Shown here one piece after another: positions 14,826 through 23,476 of a stretch of 32,232 nucleotides of DNA (positions within the stretch are counted from its first letter, which is position 1; each line of letters starts with the position of its first letter). Below the pieces are notes generated by a model that saw nothing but the letters and a program-made list of their open reading frames with translations, did not search any database and was not told the origin of the DNA. The stretch spans positions 1 to 32,232 of the forward strand of contig CALKDV010000330.1 of the NCBI GenBank assembly GCA_938084085.1, written 5' to 3'. Origin of the DNA: an uncultured Nannocystaceae bacterium (lineage in GTDB: Bacteria; Myxococcota_A; Polyangia; Nannocystales; Nannocystaceae). A program made the position numbers and the translations under genes.

Positions 14826-15776
14826 CTAGGCGGCGGAGGGTCCCGTGCGCGCATCTTCATCAACGAGGACCTGACGATAGGCACGTTCGAGGAGACTCTC
14901 TGCCGTGTCGAAGCCATCCGCCACCACCCAATCGGCGCGACGCAGGCATAAGGAGCTCACCCCGACGAAGACGCTCCGCGCAATCTCCGCAGGTGCGCGC
15001 GCCCGGATTCGCAGCGCCACGGCGTGGGCGCCGGTTTCGCCGGCGTAGGGCAGCACCACGAGATTCCATGAGAACTCTGGGTGCAACGGCACCGCGAGCG
15101 CCGCGATGGTCACCTCTCTCGGGTCGAGCCCGGCGTCGCCAACCTCGCGGGCCACGGCCAAACCGCCGAGCCTGTCTGAGCTTCGGAGCACGGGAGAGAT
15201 CCACGCGTCCCGAGTCTCATAGGTCAAACCGAGCGGCGCCTTTATCAACACCGCCGACATTTTCTCGCCGTCACGGTTGGCGCGTCGGGTCTCGTGACTT
15301 AAGAACTGCAAGATGGCGCGGTGGTCGAGCACGGGATTGGCGTCCCTCCCCCACCGCCCCGAGGATCCCGACGCCGCGTCCTCCATGGCGCGAAGCTGCC
15401 TCGCGCGACTCCGATCTCTCAACACCATCGCGGTTGGCGTTTCTTGAAGTCGATCCGCAGTCAAAAAATCCCCAGAGCGTTGGGAGGGCAGACGAAGACA
15501 CTTCACATCGAAGCCGTCCACTTCGTCGGCTGCGCCGGGGCAACCGATGGTCTCCCCCGCGAACAAGAGCGTCGCCTTGTTCCGGGGAATCTGCAGGAAT
15601 CGCGTGACAACCGTGTGACTCGTTTTGCCGATCAACGCCGGCGCCCGAACCCCAAGATGTCGACACGCGGCCGCGTTGCAAAACGCCACCCGGTCCGACT
15701 CATCAAAAATAAGCACGCCGTCATCGATGGCGTCACAAACAATCTGCAGCCCCATCGTGCCTAGTTCTAACGCCAT
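14826..15776 (-). CDS. PAS-domain protein with degenerate GGDEF-like domain
   Basis: The product is 316 aa with no signal peptide. Residues about 8-120 form a PAS-like sensor (AIDDGVLIFDESDRVAFCNAAACRHLG, shown here as 16 to 42). Residues about 150-305 follow the order of diguanylate cyclases: a leading helix with ETRRANRDGEKMSAVLI, then SSDRLGG at 199-205, LVVLPYAGETGAHAVALRIRARA, and a final VGVSSL...ADGFDTAESLLERAYR. Where GGDEF should stand the sequence reads GGLAV, followed by an insertion. It therefore cannot be a normal cyclase and may be a binding or purely sensory module. The GGDEF relation is my inference from layout; the PAS assignment is firmer. It stands alone, divergent from the transporter gene. 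Confidence 0.7.
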   Translation of the reverse strand: MALELGTMGLQIVCDAIDDGVLIFDESDRVAFCNAAACRHLGVRAPALIGKTSHTVVTRFLQIPRNKATLLFAGETIGCPGAADEVDGFDVKCLRLPSQRSGDFLTADRLQETPTAMVLRDRSRARQLRAMEDAASGSSGRWGRDANPVLDHRAILQFLSHETRRANRDGEKMSAVLIKAPLGLTYETRDAWISPVLRSSDRLGGLAVAREVGDAGLDPREVTIAALAVPLHPEFSWNLVVLPYAGETGAHAVALRIRARAPAEIARSVFVGVSSLCLRRADWVVADGFDTAESLLERAYRQVLVDEDARTGPSAA

Positions 15777-16056
15777 CTACAGTGAGACATCGCCCATTTG
15801 ACGGCTGATCTGTAGAGGCGTTTGCCAATTTGAAACCATGCGTGTTTTTGTCCCTCGGCCTCGACACTCGGGAGAGCCTGACGGCCTGCTCAAGCTCGAA
15901 CAAGTTCGCCGATACCGTGGAGTTTTGCGCACTTCAAGCGGCTTAAGGTCCTGACGAGAGCAGGCAAACCCCACCTCTGCCCGCAGCCACGATCACCAGC
16001 GTTGGCCCACACTTCTGCACGCCGTAGTACAGTGAGGCATCGACGCAACGCCCCAC

Positions 16057-17586
16057 ATGAGTGAAGCCGAGGCGCGATTTGATGCGCGGCGTCGCGCATT
16101 TGGGCGTTGGCTCGGCCCAATCTTGGCGACGTCGATGTTGCTCGCGCCACTCGACCTGCCCACCGACGCCCACCGCCTGTCCGCGATCTGCGTCCTGGTG
16201 GTGATCTGGTGGATCACAGAGGCGATCCCGCTCGCGGTGACCGCGGTGGTCGGACCCGCGCTGTGCGTCTTGATGGGTGTCGCCGGCGCGAAGACAGCCT
16301 TTCAAGGCTTCGCGCACCCGCTCATCTTTTTGTTCCTCGGAGGATTCATCCTCGCCCGGGCCCTCTCCGTCTGCGAGGTCGATCGGCGGATCACCTTGTG
16401 GCTGCTCTCGCGGCCCTGGATCGCGGGTCGGCCCGCGCGCGCCTTCGCTGCCGTCACCTTGATCACGTGGGGGTTTTCCATGTGGGTCTCCAACACCGCG
16501 ACCACCGCGATGATGCTGCCCATCGCACTTGGGCTGGCGCGGACCCTCGGTCGCCACCTGCCCGACACAGACGAGACGGTCGGCGCCATGTCTCGCTGGA
16601 CCGAAGGGTTGATGATCACGCTGGCCTACGCCGCCTCCCTCGGTGGCGTCGCCACACCGGTGGGCACCGCGCCCAATATGATCGCGATCGAACAGATCGA
16701 ATCACAGCTCGGGCAGCGGATCGATTTTGTCCAATGGATGGCCTTCGCCTTCCCGGTGAGCGCCTGCGCCGTTGCCCTCCTGCTGTTCTTGTCGCTCCGC
16801 CGATTTCCCGCGCCCGTCGCGTTCGTGGCCGGGCTGACCGACGAGCTCTCCAACAGCTTGAGTGCGCTCGGACCGATCCGTCCCGCGCAGCGCCGTGTGG
16901 TCGCGGTCTTCGCCGCCACAGTGCTCGGATGGCTCACGCCCGCGGCCTTGAGAATCCTCGACCCCGGTGGCCCCCTCGCGCAATGGGGGCGAGCCCACAT
17001 GCATGAAGGGGTGGTCGCGCTGTTGGGGGTCGCCGCTCTATTTCTCCTTCCCGGGGACGCGAAGTCCTCGGCCGATCCCCACGAGCGCGGGACCCCCCGC
17101 TTGATCACGTGGCGCCAAGCGGTCGACATCGACTGGGGGACCTTGCTGCTGCTCGGCGGTGGCTTCGCCATGAGCGGCATGGTCTTCGAGACAGGCCTCG
17201 CGGACGCCATCGCACGCGGCGTCCTTCAAGACGGCGCCCTCCCCGGAGGTGCCCCCATGCTGATGTTCGCCGCGGTCGGACTGGTGATCTATCTAACCGA
17301 GGTCGCCTCGAACACCGCGACGACCAATATGATGCTGCCGGTGCTGATCCCCATCGCCGTCGCCGCCGGTTTCGACGCCCGCCTCGTAGCTGTCGGGGTC
17401 GCCATCGCCGCGAGCTGCGCGTTCATGCTTCCCGTCTCCACCCCGCCCAACGCCATCGCCTACGGCTCCGGCCGCGTGCGCATCGTGACCATGGTTCGCT
17501 ACGGCGCCCGGCTCGATCTCATCGGGCTGGTCGCGCTCTGGCTGTTCAGCCTGTATGTACTCCCAGCGCTGTTGCCGTCTGCGTAG
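16057..17586 (+). CDS. DASS/SLC13-family sodium-coupled anion transporter
   Basis: The product is 509 aa with about 11-12 hydrophobic segments. The family hallmark SNT motifs occur twice (145-147 and 418-420, each followed by ATT), one per inverted repeat. WITEAIPLAVTA (about 52-63), GTAPN (203-207) and STPPNAIAYGSG near the C-terminus complete the pattern. Members import dicarboxylates, tricarboxylates, sulfate or related anions with sodium. The specificity cannot be read here, although SNT motifs favour the carboxylate transporters. No regulator or metabolic partner lies beside it. It converges with recQ, with 4 bp between the stop codons. Confidence 0.92.
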   Translation: MSEAEARFDARRRAFGRWLGPILATSMLLAPLDLPTDAHRLSAICVLVVIWWITEAIPLAVTAVVGPALCVLMGVAGAKTAFQGFAHPLIFLFLGGFILARALSVCEVDRRITLWLLSRPWIAGRPARAFAAVTLITWGFSMWVSNTATTAMMLPIALGLARTLGRHLPDTDETVGAMSRWTEGLMITLAYAASLGGVATPVGTAPNMIAIEQIESQLGQRIDFVQWMAFAFPVSACAVALLLFLSLRRFPAPVAFVAGLTDELSNSLSALGPIRPAQRRVVAVFAATVLGWLTPAALRILDPGGPLAQWGRAHMHEGVVALLGVAALFLLPGDAKSSADPHERGTPRLITWRQAVDIDWGTLLLLGGGFAMSGMVFETGLADAIARGVLQDGALPGGAPMLMFAAVGLVIYLTEVASNTATTNMMLPVLIPIAVAAGFDARLVAVGVAIAASCAFMLPVSTPPNAIAYGSGRVRIVTMVRYGARLDLIGLVALWLFSLYVLPALLPSA

Positions 17587-17590
17587 CTCG

Positions 17591-19483
17591 TCACGACGCC
17601 GCGTCAGCGACCACGCCCAAGATCCCCTCGCCAAAGCGCGCCGCCTTCGCCGGGCCGATCCCATGGGCCTGAAGCAGCTCCTCCATGTCCCGCGGCCGCA
17701 GCATGGCCACGTCCCGCAAGGTCCGATCACTCGCGACGACGTAGGGCGGCACGGCGTGCGCGCGCGCGACCTCGAGGCGATGCACCCGCAACGCCTCAAA
17801 CAACTCCGCAGCCTCCGGCCCTAGCTCTGAGACCTCTGGCGACGCCGCGCGCGCCCCCTGTCTCGCGGGTCGCGAGCCCCTCGGGCGCTTCGACGCCAAC
17901 GGGGGCAGCGAGATCGACGCGACCATGGTCCCGCGCATCACGGCGCCTCCCTCGTCCGTCAACAACACCATCGGATGGTCGCCCGTGGTGAACGACACCC
18001 AGCCAGCCGACACGCACCGTCGCGCCAGTCGGGTCAGCCACGCCTCGGCAAAATCTTGAAGAGCCCCGAAGGTGCGGACATCATCGAGCCCGTATCGCGT
18101 GAGGCGTGGATCCTGGGTCCCCTTGGCGAGACGCACGGCGGCGCCGAGTCCCAACCGACCATGACAGCGGGCCACCGCGCTGAGGAGTTTGCGCACCACG
18201 AGCGCGGAGTCCTCTGTCGACATGTCCGCGCTCTCCACCCTCCCCTCACACACGTCGCAGCGTCCGCAGCCGCCGAGCACCTCCGCCTCGTCACCGAAAT
18301 AGCGCAAGATGCCGTCGTGCCGGCACGAGCCGCTGTCGGCCCACCTCATGAGCTCAAGGAAGGTACTCCACTTGTGCTCGACCATCTCTGGGTCGGGCGC
18401 GCGACCGTCGACATCAAGCTCAAGCAGGCGCCGCCGAAGCGGGAAGTCCTGCGTCGAGGTCATCAGCAAGCCGACCGCGGGCTCGCCGTCTCGACCCGCC
18501 CGGCCCACCTCTTGATAGTAGGCCTCGATGGATCCCGGCGGACCCAAATGCACCACGGCCCGGACGTCGGCGCGATCGATCCCCATGCCGAAGGCGTTGG
18601 TCGCCACGACCACCTCGAGCTTGCCCACCGAAAATCGCTCGCTGACCTTGGCGCGCTTCGACGCGCTCAGGCCCGCGTGATAGACCGCCGCCTTCCACCC
18701 CAGCGACTTGAGGCGCTCTCCCTCCGCGTCCGCCTTGCGCCGGGTCGGCGCGTAGATGATCACCGCCCCTGAACCCGCGAGGGCACGCCCCGTGGGAGCC
18801 TCAAGGACCTCCGCGAGCACGGCGTCCACGCGCGCCCTTGCCTCGCGGATACCCGAGACCTCCACCGCGCGTAAGGCCAGGTTCGGCCGCGCGAAGCCGT
18901 GGATCAGCTGGGGCGTGTCCGCGCCAAGGCCAAGCTTGGCCACGATCTCATCACGCACCACCGGCGTCGCGGTCGCGGTACAGGCGAGCACGCGCGGGTT
19001 GCCCGGGAAGGCGTCGAGGAATTCACCGATCTGCAGGTAATCGGGGCGAAAATCGTGCCCCCACTCGCTGATGCAGTGGGCCTCGTCGATCGCCACGAGC
19101 GGGCAGCCCATCTCAGCCAACATCCCGCGAAATCCCGGATAGCTCAGCCGCTCTGGCGCCACGTACAAGAGATCGTAGCCGCCCTCCCGCGCGCAGCGCA
19201 TTCGGTGTCGAAGCTCGTCGCTGTCGAGGGTGGACGCGAGATAGGTGCACGAGACCCCTCGCCGGGACAGCGCGCTCACTTGATCCTCCATCAACGAGAT
19301 CAGGGGACAGACCACCAAGGTCGTCCCCTCCAACAGCAACGCGGGCAGCTGATAGGTCAGGCTCTTCCCGCCCCCCGTCGGAGCCACCAAAAGCACCCTA
19401 TTGCGCGAGAGAAGCTGCTCCACAGCCTCTCGCTGGCCACGGCGGAACGATTCGAAGCCGAGTGTGGCCAACGCCGCGTCCAT
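17591..19483 (-). CDS. recQ: ATP-dependent DNA helicase RecQ
   Basis: The product is 630 aa from the ATG at 19483. The RecQ core shows motif 0 (FESFRRGQREAV), Walker A (APTGGGKS), the DEAH box within IDEAHCISEWGHDFRPDY, TATATP, and motif VI (YYQEVGRAGRDG). Then follow the four zinc-binding Cys (SCRHDGILRYFGDE and CGRCDVC), a winged-helix RQC region and a C-terminal HRDC domain (about 550-630). RecQ unwinds recombination and replication intermediates. The frame is open to 19615, and a GTG at 19510 would give a more usual N-terminus; I took the ATG because the first conserved helix starts there. No defence-type partner gene is adjacent, so I treat it as a housekeeping repair helicase. Confidence 0.95.
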   Translation of the reverse strand: MDAALATLGFESFRRGQREAVEQLLSRNRVLLVAPTGGGKSLTYQLPALLLEGTTLVVCPLISLMEDQVSALSRRGVSCTYLASTLDSDELRHRMRCAREGGYDLLYVAPERLSYPGFRGMLAEMGCPLVAIDEAHCISEWGHDFRPDYLQIGEFLDAFPGNPRVLACTATATPVVRDEIVAKLGLGADTPQLIHGFARPNLALRAVEVSGIREARARVDAVLAEVLEAPTGRALAGSGAVIIYAPTRRKADAEGERLKSLGWKAAVYHAGLSASKRAKVSERFSVGKLEVVVATNAFGMGIDRADVRAVVHLGPPGSIEAYYQEVGRAGRDGEPAVGLLMTSTQDFPLRRRLLELDVDGRAPDPEMVEHKWSTFLELMRWADSGSCRHDGILRYFGDEAEVLGGCGRCDVCEGRVESADMSTEDSALVVRKLLSAVARCHGRLGLGAAVRLAKGTQDPRLTRYGLDDVRTFGALQDFAEAWLTRLARRCVSAGWVSFTTGDHPMVLLTDEGGAVMRGTMVASISLPPLASKRPRGSRPARQGARAASPEVSELGPEAAELFEALRVHRLEVARAHAVPPYVVASDRTLRDVAMLRPRDMEELLQAHGIGPAKAARFGEGILGVVADAAS

Positions 19484-19650
19484 CTGTTCCAGCGCCGCTG
19501 CGTCCCTCACAGGAGCTATATCCGCCTTTTCAAGTGGGGACGCAAGGCAGATCTTGGGATCGGCGCTGTCGCGTGTGTTTACACGAGCGACACACAACAA
19601 CAACATTGCCTCCACGATCGCCGGGTACGAAGGGTCCAGGAAACGTACGC

Positions 19651-20250
19651 ATGCGCTCGCTCATCGCCCCAATCGCCCTCCTCTGCCTGCTCCCCGGCTG
19701 TGAAGTCCGTGAGGTCGCTACGCCGACCGCCGACCGGTTTGACGCGTGTGAAATCGGTTTCGAGTGCGCGCTCGACTGTGAGCTCCCCATGGATTCGCTC
19801 GAGGAGCTCGGCTGCGGCCCTGGCGACTTCAGCTCCGAGGCGCCCTTTTGCGACCTCGAAGACGACTGCGCCAACGCCAAGAGCAGCTGCTACGCCGCAT
19901 GCGAAGCGGACTACCCGCCGAGCGAGGGCGCTGTCCCGCAAGGGCAAGTCGACTGCAAGATCGAATGTTCCGACAATTTCGGGAATGACTCGTCCTGCAA
20001 GACCGACTTCCAAGCGTGGCTCGGCGAGCGCGAGGCGGTCCTCAATCCCTATCGCGTGTGTCTGTCACCTTGCGAAGGCCGCCCCACGCGGGTCGACTGC
20101 GATGCCGGCCAAGAAGACCGCTGCGATCCGGTGATGTACGCGCGCCACCTCGGCGTGGAGATGGTCGAGGCCTGCATCCTTGGAGACGATGACGCATGCG
20201 CGTGGCGCTGCGACGATCCAATCCACGGCTTCCCCACCCTCGAGCGTTGA
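19651..20250 (+). CDS. Cysteine-rich lipoprotein
   Basis: The product is 199 aa. The ATG at 19651, with AGGA upstream, begins a textbook lipoprotein signal (MRSLIAPIALLCLLPGC), so the longer open frame back to 19462 is rejected. After the lipidated Cys17 there are 18 more Cys, an even number that suggests up to nine disulfides. Spacing is irregular, with several CxxxC pairs (CALDC, CKIEC, CLSPC, CYAAC). The domain is acidic. No family was recognised. It is divergent from recQ. Location is predicted as the periplasmic or surface face of a membrane. Confidence 0.75.
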   Translation: MRSLIAPIALLCLLPGCEVREVATPTADRFDACEIGFECALDCELPMDSLEELGCGPGDFSSEAPFCDLEDDCANAKSSCYAACEADYPPSEGAVPQGQVDCKIECSDNFGNDSSCKTDFQAWLGEREAVLNPYRVCLSPCEGRPTRVDCDAGQEDRCDPVMYARHLGVEMVEACILGDDDACAWRCDDPIHGFPTLER

Positions 20251-20443
20251 TGACGTCCGGTCGTGACGGCACCGCCGCAGCCCGCGCCGAGCGCCCACAG
20301 CATCGCCCACGTCGAGCGACGCAAAACGTCCCGGCCGCCAAAGAACAGCGGTCATCGTACAAGCAGGCTCACGCTCCGCGCCCGCTTTGTCGCGTTGAGG
20401 TTCCCAGCTTGCCGACGGTCAACCCTCGTGCGACGCTCGGTGC

Positions 20444-20689
20444 GTGGACGGATCGGACAACGACAGCAACGAGACTAACGATGAGCTCACGGAAGCCACC
20501 GAGCGCACGCGCGCGCTTCGAAAGATGATGCTCGTGCTCCTCGTGGGGCTGGTGGTGCTGCGTCAATTTGGAATCGTCGCCGTCCCCACCTGGGTCATCA
20601 TGGTGATCGCGTTGATCGCGTCGCTGCTTCCGATGTTGTCCCTCGCCCAGGCCATGGCGACCAAGATGCCGCCAGACACCCGCGCCTGA
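20444..20689 (+). CDS. Small two-helix membrane protein
   Basis: The product is 81 aa from a GTG start. It has a hydrophilic acidic N-terminus (about 1-25) and two hydrophobic helices (about 28-46 and 49-70). The 193 bp between it and the lipoprotein gene show nothing I can name. The frame is supported mainly by the clean membrane-helix pattern, and the start is uncertain. No function can be suggested. Confidence 0.5.
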   Translation: MDGSDNDSNETNDELTEATERTRALRKMMLVLLVGLVVLRQFGIVAVPTWVIMVIALIASLLPMLSLAQAMATKMPPDTRA

Positions 20690-20700
20690 CGAGGCGCCCC

Positions 20701-22446
20701 TTAGCGGGGTCCGGTCTCGCCCGCCGCCGGATAGGACGGCCGTAAGTCCACGGGGATCCCCTCAAGCTTCCCAAGGGCCGCCTCCATCGGCGTGGACATC
20801 ACCCCGTACTTGTTCAAGAAGGCTTCCACCGCCTTGGCGTCACCGTTGTGCTGCATCACGCACACATCCTTGACGAGCGCCGTGATCGATTTCTCAAGCT
20901 GCGCGAGGTCCACCTTGAAGCGACCCGTCGCCGCGTCGATGCTGGCCGCGCCCTCTTCGAGGAACCGATTGATCTGGAACGCCGCGCCCTTCCCGTGCGC
21001 CTCCGCCACTCCAAACCGCACGCTGCGAAACAGCCCCGCGAAGTAGCTAAGCAGCAGCTGATTTTTGAACTCCGCCGGGAACAGCCCCTTCTCAATCATA
21101 TAGAGGATGTTGTAGGCGCCCATCACGTCCGCCTTCCCCTCCTCGAGCGGCGAATACAAGCTCCCGAGCGCTACCCGCACCTCCACCTTCTCCCCGTCTC
21201 GCTCCGTGAAGGCAGGACCGAGGCTGTGGGAGAGCTCGTGGAACAACGTCTCGTTGAAGAACGCGTCACCGGAGAGCAAAGGCAGCTGCGACTCGTCGAT
21301 GATGCGACCCGCGAGCGGGCGCAAGATCACGTCGAACTTAACCTTGATGATGTTGCGGAGCATCACTTTCTTCGCGCCCTTCTCTTTGCGGACGCGCTCG
21401 TCATTGGGGAGGTTAAAGGCGATGGTCTGCACGCTCTTTCGGGCGTCGCCTGAGGTGTAGACGATGTCCACGACCCGAATGGGGCTCTCCGCCCCGCGGA
21501 CCGTCTTCATCTCCTCGGGGATGGGGAGGTTGCGCTCCATGTCGGGCAGTAGCTCCTTGTACCGCGCGAGTTTCTTGGAGGCGTCGGGATCCGCGACGGT
21601 CACGAAGGCCTCGAACGCCGCCTTCGCGCCCCCGAGTTCGTCCTCGTAGGTCTCGTAGGGTCCGATGGTGATCTCCACCGGAGAGTCGAGGTCCATCCAG
21701 TCCTTGTCGCTTTGGTAGTAGTCGTCGGAGCGGAACCCGGCGGCACGAGACTTCAAGAAGGTCGCGAGGCTCTCATTTTTTGTCATGCCTGCGGCCGCCT
21801 CCAGATGCTTGGCGGCCGGCTCCAGCCACTCCTTATACGCCTCACTGTAGGGCACAGCCTTGAGCGTGTCCCCGTCCCTCACCACCAGGGTAAACAGCCC
21901 CTCGAGCGCCTCGCGTTGATCGGGGTGCGCCTTGAGGTAGGCGTCCAACCCCGCCTTGTCGAGGTCCTCCGGATAGTATCCGGCACCGACCGGACGGGGC
22001 GTCGCCACTGCGAACGGGGCAAAGTGATCTTGTCGGTCCCACGGCCCCCGCATGACCCTGTAGTACGCGAGGGCGGCCTTGCTGGCGTCGTCATCCCGCG
22101 CCGCCAACGCCGCTTCGAAGGCGGGGTTTAACGCCCACGCCTGTCGGTCGAAGATGGGGTCGAGAAGCTTCGCCGCCTCGATCAGCTCTTTGAGCGCGGC
22201 TTGATCGCCCGGGCTCAAATGATCGGTCTTCGCCGTCAACTCGACCGGCGCGAACTGGGCGAGCTTCGCCTTCAGCGCCGCCACGTCGCCCACGGCGACC
22301 TCGGGGATGCGTGGTTGTGCGACCTTCGCCGGCTTCGCCTCCTCTTTGTTCTCCGGCGCTGACTTCGCCGCTCCCGAATCCGCCGGTTTCGAGCAACCGA
22401 GCGACAACAACAACGACAAAGAAACAACGAGGGTTCGTGGGTACAT
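20701..22446 (-). CDS. Lipoprotein peptidase of the M49 (dipeptidyl-peptidase III-like) family
   Basis: The product is 581 aa. The ATG at 22446 gives a lipoprotein signal with Cys18 (LLLSLGC). After a Lys/Ala/Pro-rich linker comes a large helical domain. The zinc site reads HELSH at 403-407, with EEGKAD at 435-440 as the second motif carrying the third ligand. Classical DPP III enzymes have a six-residue HExxGH and EECRAD; here the first motif is the five-residue HExxH, a variant known from Caldithrix abyssi DPP III. Members cleave dipeptides from the N-terminus of short peptides. A secreted, lipid-anchored form suggests peptide degradation at the cell surface or in the periplasm. It stands alone, convergent with the small membrane protein gene. 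Confidence 0.82.
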   Translation of the reverse strand: MYPRTLVVSLSLLLSLGCSKPADSGAAKSAPENKEEAKPAKVAQPRIPEVAVGDVAALKAKLAQFAPVELTAKTDHLSPGDQAALKELIEAAKLLDPIFDRQAWALNPAFEAALAARDDDASKAALAYYRVMRGPWDRQDHFAPFAVATPRPVGAGYYPEDLDKAGLDAYLKAHPDQREALEGLFTLVVRDGDTLKAVPYSEAYKEWLEPAAKHLEAAAGMTKNESLATFLKSRAAGFRSDDYYQSDKDWMDLDSPVEITIGPYETYEDELGGAKAAFEAFVTVADPDASKKLARYKELLPDMERNLPIPEEMKTVRGAESPIRVVDIVYTSGDARKSVQTIAFNLPNDERVRKEKGAKKVMLRNIIKVKFDVILRPLAGRIIDESQLPLLSGDAFFNETLFHELSHSLGPAFTERDGEKVEVRVALGSLYSPLEEGKADVMGAYNILYMIEKGLFPAEFKNQLLLSYFAGLFRSVRFGVAEAHGKGAAFQINRFLEEGAASIDAATGRFKVDLAQLEKSITALVKDVCVMQHNGDAKAVEAFLNKYGVMSTPMEAALGKLEGIPVDLRPSYPAAGETGPR

Positions 22447-22624
22447 GTTCAAAAGTCCTTTGGACGCGATCATCAGCGCCTCGCGCATACTAGCGATTCC
22501 CGGAGGAGGTTACGAGCACCGCGACCGAGGTTGTGCCGGTCGGGTAGCTTACCGCTAGTACACCGGGAGATTCCGCGCCCCCTCGGCGTGTTGAACCGAG
22601 GTCTAGAGGTTGCTACGTTGGCGC

Positions 22625-23476
22625 ATGCGCGTTGGAGGGGCCAAACGAATCCGCCGAGCGAGGCGAGGTAGCGCGACGGTGGGCTGCGCCGCCCTCGCGT
22701 GGACACTCTGCGCCTCCCCCGTCTTTGCGAACTCCCCCTCGAAGGCCGAACAGGCCCGGGTTTCGGTGCGGGAAGCGGTAGGCGCCCTCCCCCCCAACGC
22801 CGCCCTCGAGCGCCTCGCGAAAGAGGCATACCGCCTCAAAGATCCGCTGCTGTTGCTCGATGCGGGGGAGGAAGCGCTGGCCCGCGCGACGGAGATCGAG
22901 GACGTCGAGGCGCTGGGGCGCGCTCGCGCCCACGTGAGCGTGGCCTTCGACATGCTCGCGTACCTCCAAGATCCCCGCGTCAAGAGCCGCTGGGTGCCCG
23001 TGGAGACGGCGGACCTGCCCGCGCACATCGACCGTGCCGACACGCTGCTGCGCGACATCGACGCGCGCATCGATGAGATCCGTGCCGCGCGAGCCGCCGC
23101 CCTCGTCGCCACCGCCGAGCCGCCGCCGAAGACCGGTCGGGGTCGTCTCGTCAGCGGTGCGGTGCTCACCGCCGTGGGCATCTCCGGCGCCGCGCTCGGC
23201 TTGACCGGCGCGCTGCTGGGTCGACAGGCCCAAAACAAGATCGACGATCCTTCAATCTACGGCACCACGTGGGACGAATGGGATACGAAGGGTCGTAACG
23301 CGAATCTGATGTCCTTCGTGGGTGCGGGCGCCGCCGCCGTGGGTCTGATCGTCGGGATCCCGCTGATCGTGTCGGGGACCAAGGCGAAGCGACGCGCGGA
23401 GGAGCGCAGCGCCACCTCGAGTGCCCTTCGGATCCTCCCGCAACCACGAGGGCTGCTCGTGACGGGGAGGTTTTAG
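22625..23476 (+). CDS. Envelope protein with signal peptide and two C-terminal membrane helices
   Basis: The product is 283 aa from the ATG at 22625; a TTG at 22610 is possible. A signal peptide ends near SPVFA-NS. Residues about 40-160 are helical and repeat-like (LERLAKEAYRLKDPLLLLDAGEEALARA), resembling TPR-type helices. Two Gly/Ala-rich membrane helices follow at about 175-203 and 228-252. The C-terminus is basic. The layout (periplasmic helical domain plus two helices) is frequent in myxobacterial proteins of unknown role. Its TAG is directly followed by the ATG of the next gene, so they form an operon. Confidence 0.7.
   Translation: MRVGGAKRIRRARRGSATVGCAALAWTLCASPVFANSPSKAEQARVSVREAVGALPPNAALERLAKEAYRLKDPLLLLDAGEEALARATEIEDVEALGRARAHVSVAFDMLAYLQDPRVKSRWVPVETADLPAHIDRADTLLRDIDARIDEIRAARAAALVATAEPPPKTGRGRLVSGAVLTAVGISGAALGLTGALLGRQAQNKIDDPSIYGTTWDEWDTKGRNANLMSFVGAGAAAVGLIVGIPLIVSGTKAKRRAEERSATSSALRILPQPRGLLVTGRF

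Noticed and set aside
15777..16056. Small minus-strand open frames in the gap between the PAS and transporter genes
   Set aside because: They have no ribosome-binding site, no domain, and composition typical of random GC-rich frames.
17591..19483. recQ as part of a defence island
   Set aside because: It has the full housekeeping architecture (helicase, zinc, RQC, HRDC), and the neighbours are a transporter and a lipoprotein, with no nuclease or reverse transcriptase.
18899..20134. Plus-strand open frame of 411 codons across the recQ start
   Set aside because: It is antisense to recQ and then out of frame with the Cys-rich lipoprotein, which has a clear signal peptide in another frame.
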